Assembly (NCBI GenBank): GCA_947095585.1
Contig: OX352765.1
Span: forward strand, 91,968,965-92,032,964
Source of the DNA: Nephrocerus scutellatus
Taxonomy: Eukaryota; Arthropoda; Insecta; Diptera; Pipunculidae
Direction: 5' to 3'
Length of the DNA: 64,000 nucleotides
The notes below the pieces were generated by a model. The model worked only from the letters and a program-made list of their open reading frames with translations. It made no database searches and had not been told where the DNA came from. Shown here in pieces: positions 60,948-64,000 of the stretch. Positions within the stretch are counted from its first letter, which is position 1, and each line of letters opens with the position of its first letter. The translations under genes were made by a program, and so were the position numbers.

Positions 60948-62565
60948 GTCGTCAGTTTATCGGCGTACTGATGCTGTGAAGATAGTGAAGATAGATAGGA
61001 CTATAGACGATGTTGTGGCGATGATGCTCTTTACTGGAAAGATAGCTTAAAACAACCTTCGTCGAGACATTGTGGCTTGTAACAAACTTTAAACTGGGAG
61101 AGCTATGCAACAATAAGCAACAACAACGGGGGAAGTTCCTAAAAAGGGCTTTTGTTAAAGGCATCACCCTGGAATAAATAATGCGTTAGAATTAATGTCA
61201 AAGCCAGGAAACAGGAAGTTGTTCTTTGGGAAGTTCAGAAGTTCAGATCTGGCCTGAGATACTATCTGGTACTCAAACTATGGCAGAACAAATTAAAAAC
61301 GCTTGATATTTTCCGAAGCTGTATGTATCCGCACTCAAGCGAATATCCGTTTGCTACGACAGAAGCAGAAGCAGACGCATAATTCACCATTGGGCGACTC
61401 TGTGTCGATTTTTATTACTCAGCCGACATGTTTGACAATATGTTAAGTGGAGTGCAGTATTATTCCCAATTCAACCTAAAGACCAATGATGTACACGAAT
61501 ACACGTCCGACTGGTGATCTAAGGTGTGTCTGGCTGTGTAGCTTTCTGACTGGCTTCGCATTTTGTATGTCACATTTTCCAGACATCATGGAATTTCGCA
61601 AGTACACGAATTTGTCGATGAGCAAACTTTAACCCTTTAACCCACCGCGCATCGCCAGCCATCACCGCCGCCAATGATTATTTCAAGAAGATAGCATATT
61701 GCTCACATTTACTCACAGCTCGGATTTGTTTCCATTTCATTGCGCATGAGTATCGATTGTGTTCCTAATGCCCGGCCGTTCGCTCCCACGAATAAAAAAA
61801 ATACCCAAACGGGTGTTTGTTGTATGCTGACGATAATTAGGTTTGTGAGTTTTGTTTTCAAAATTAGGGTCGGTCGGTGGAAGCGGTGGACACGAAGAGT
61901 GGTAACGCGATGACGATCGCATTGTTGTCGAAAATGCGAGCGCGCATGCGCACAGGTGTGTCATTAAAAGCGTTTTCAGGTAAGTCTGAGCACTGAGCAC
62001 TATGAGGAAGAGGTGTGCCTTATGGAAATTGGAATTGCATTTGAAGTGGGGAAAACTACTGCAGAGTAAACTGTGGACAATCGATGTGTAAATCATGGGA
62101 AGTAACACGATATTGAACTGAAGGATGAATGTGAGCCAAACCTTTTTATTCTGGGCGATGTGAATTTTGGAAACTGCAGCAGCAATCAGCTACTTATTGT
62201 TAGGGTTTCTTTGGTCGCCGTTATTTATTCCCTCGTAAACAAGCAGGGAAACAAGATCACTCTGATTAGGAATTTTAGAATCGACGCCGCGACTTTATGT
62301 TCGAATTTCACTGGACAATATTTTTTTCACTTTCACTTTGGTGGGTGCTTTAAAGATACGAGTAGATAGATGCTGAATATTATCACCCCTGATGTAGGTA
62401 GATACGTACTAAAAACGACTCAATACAATTCTCGCTTGTGCTCTTTTAAGAACATTTTGATTGAGGCTTCGCTAGGAATTTAATTTCCAAAAGGTTAAAG
62501 AATGAGCAGAAAATTAAATTAAACCAAACCGACTTAATTTTTTTTATAATTTGCGTACTAGTTAA
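60948..62565. other. Non-coding stretch
   Basis: Nothing recognised; open frames are short and overlap on both strands. Confidence 0.4.
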
Positions 62566-62569
62566 GGGT

Positions 62570-62840
62570 TTGGCATCCTTATAATCCTCGGCTATACGCT
62601 TGGCACAGCGTGTGCTTTAAGGAAAAGGAGGAGATGTCTATGAGCTTGTGTTTTGAATGCCTGTTAATCATAATGCTGTGGAAAGACTGAGCTTGGCAGA
62701 GCATTCCACATACGTGATGTACGGCTGAAGAACGGATCTCTGAACTTAAGTACGTCCAAAGATGGGCTTAAGGGTAAACTGATGAGCATTTAGAGCGCCA
62801 CGAGTATTGCGGTTATTCAAGGAGAGGCGGCATGCAGGTT
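62570..62840 (-). mobile_element. Jockey-like LINE 3' end fragment
   Basis: GCATCCTTATAATCCTCGGCTATACGCTTGGCACAGCG (reverse of the 3' UTR at 43650-43690), then GAGCTTGGCAGAGCATTCCACA (reverse of the 'WNALPSS' codons). Same family and orientation as 5925-6130. Confidence 0.7.
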
Positions 62841-63229
62841 TAATAATAGACTTGTTAGCGTCTAAATGCCAAAGGGACGCAAAACTAAATTAACCTTATG
62901 AATGGAATTTCAACGACGTCTCAGAAAAGAGTTCTTAGGAAGTTCACCTATAGACAATATTTTTTAAATTATAGGCGAAAATTTCAAAGTTGCGATAAAT
63001 ACCCATTAAATTTTTGAGGAAAACAAAGGAAAAGTAAAGGAAAACAAAAAAGTGCGAGTGCCGGGACTTAAGAGAATTGAGGATCGTAAACATGTTGTTC
63101 GAATCCGAAAGGGAATCTTATGTCGCGCACTAATTTCGAAAACGGCGTTTCATATAAAATCGGTTTTCGATTTAATCACAAGCACAAACAACCTACAAAC
63201 ATAAACCCCCTATAAAACTACACCTTAAT
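62841..63229. other. Non-coding stretch
   Basis: Nothing recognised. Confidence 0.4.
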
Positions 63230-63905
63230 TCCACCAGTTATCATTCACCACCCATCACCTACCCCCGTTAGCCCACAAGACCACCAAGACCACCCAACCG
63301 CCTTAGACACCATCATGACCTCATTAAGATCCCATCAAGACACCCATCAAGACCCTCTCAAGAACCTCCAAAAAACCCCCTAGATACTCTCCTCAAAACC
63401 GTCGTCAATAATTCTCCCTTATCTTCTGAAGATCCCATTGAAGACACCCCTCAATACCTTCATCAAAACCTACCTAAAGACGTACACCTCCACTAGTAAT
63501 CTTCTCCCTACCGTCAACTACCTCCCGTCAAGACAGGCCACTATCATTCAACAACCCCATTAGATCACCCACCTACCTTATACCCCCAAGACACCCTAAA
63601 GACCATTTTAAGGCCCTATTGAGGCCCTCTCAAGAACCACCTTAAGACCCATCCGGGACTCCCATTAAGACATCCTTAAAGATTCTCCTCTTAGCTCCTC
63701 AAGAAGGCCAACCTCTAGATCACCACCACCTCAAAACCCTTCAAACTCATTCAAGAACCCCATAAAGATTGCCTTGCGATTGCCCTCCAGACCACCCTCA
63801 AGATTTCCCACTAAGCTCCTTAATTTCACACTCAAGCTTTCACTCCTCACGACCCTTCAAAACCATCCACAAAACCTCCTTAATACCCCCTAAGAACCGG
63901 CTTAA
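63230..63905 (+). repeat. Large locus of AAGACC-type degenerate minisatellite
   Basis: Series of CATCAAGACCC, CTCAAGAACC, CACCCTCAAGA and CATTAAGA words without fixed period. Same word family as 39290-40450 but more C-rich. Confidence 0.7.
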
Positions 63906-64000
63906 TACTGTAACGTTTATTGTTGGGGTTACGTTCGCCGGAAACCCAGAGTTCGCGACATCGATGAGGTTTTACAAATTAATAGAAGTGTACACATACA

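Overview
The window looks like nuclear DNA from a fly (Diptera, probably a higher fly). Four genes with short spliceosomal introns (mostly 60-100 bp, GT..AG) encode proteins that match well-known insect families. The DNA is AT-rich and full of decayed LINEs, mariner relics, a Gypsy 5' end, a tRNA-derived SINE and degenerate minisatellites. Placing it in or near the fruit flies (Tephritidae) would be a guess; the order Diptera is the safer statement.

Layout. 1-2.6 kb holds a degenerate Myb/SANT-like relic, a SINE copy and a dispersed repeat. 2.6-5.7 kb carries SAK/Plk4, the centriole-duplication kinase (plus strand, eight exons). 5.9-10.5 kb is transposon debris: Jockey-like pieces, a Gypsy gag fragment with its 5' LTR, and a dispersed repeat with an internal duplication. 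12.4-16.9 kb is M6, a four-pass PLP/M6 proteolipid (minus strand, five coding exons). Its 3.4-kb first intron holds a broken LINE in antisense. 17.8-24.5 kb is a tandem array followed by nested LINE copies and a mariner relic. 27.6-29.1 kb is Las, mitochondrial lipoyl synthase (plus strand, five exons), followed after about 0.6 kb by an SLC7-type cationic amino-acid transporter at 29.7-31.8 kb. From 32 kb to the end I see no gene I can defend, only LINE fragments of several families, a second mariner family, SINE copies and four loci of a degenerate purine-rich repeat.

The four genes do not form one pathway. Plk4 acts at centrioles, M6 at the plasma membrane, lipoyl synthase in the mitochondrion and the CAT transporter at the cell surface. 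They are simply neighbours in what is probably a conserved stretch of dipteran chromosome.

No prokaryote-like system, CRISPR array or operon is present. The least ordinary signals are the three-copy tRNA-derived SINE, a 36-bp-arm hairpin near 35.4 kb, a roughly 570-bp duplication inside a degenerate repeat locus, and dispersed repeat pairs lying in opposite orientation tens of kb apart. All exon borders were placed by eye from splice signals, reading frame and family similarity; no database search was run.
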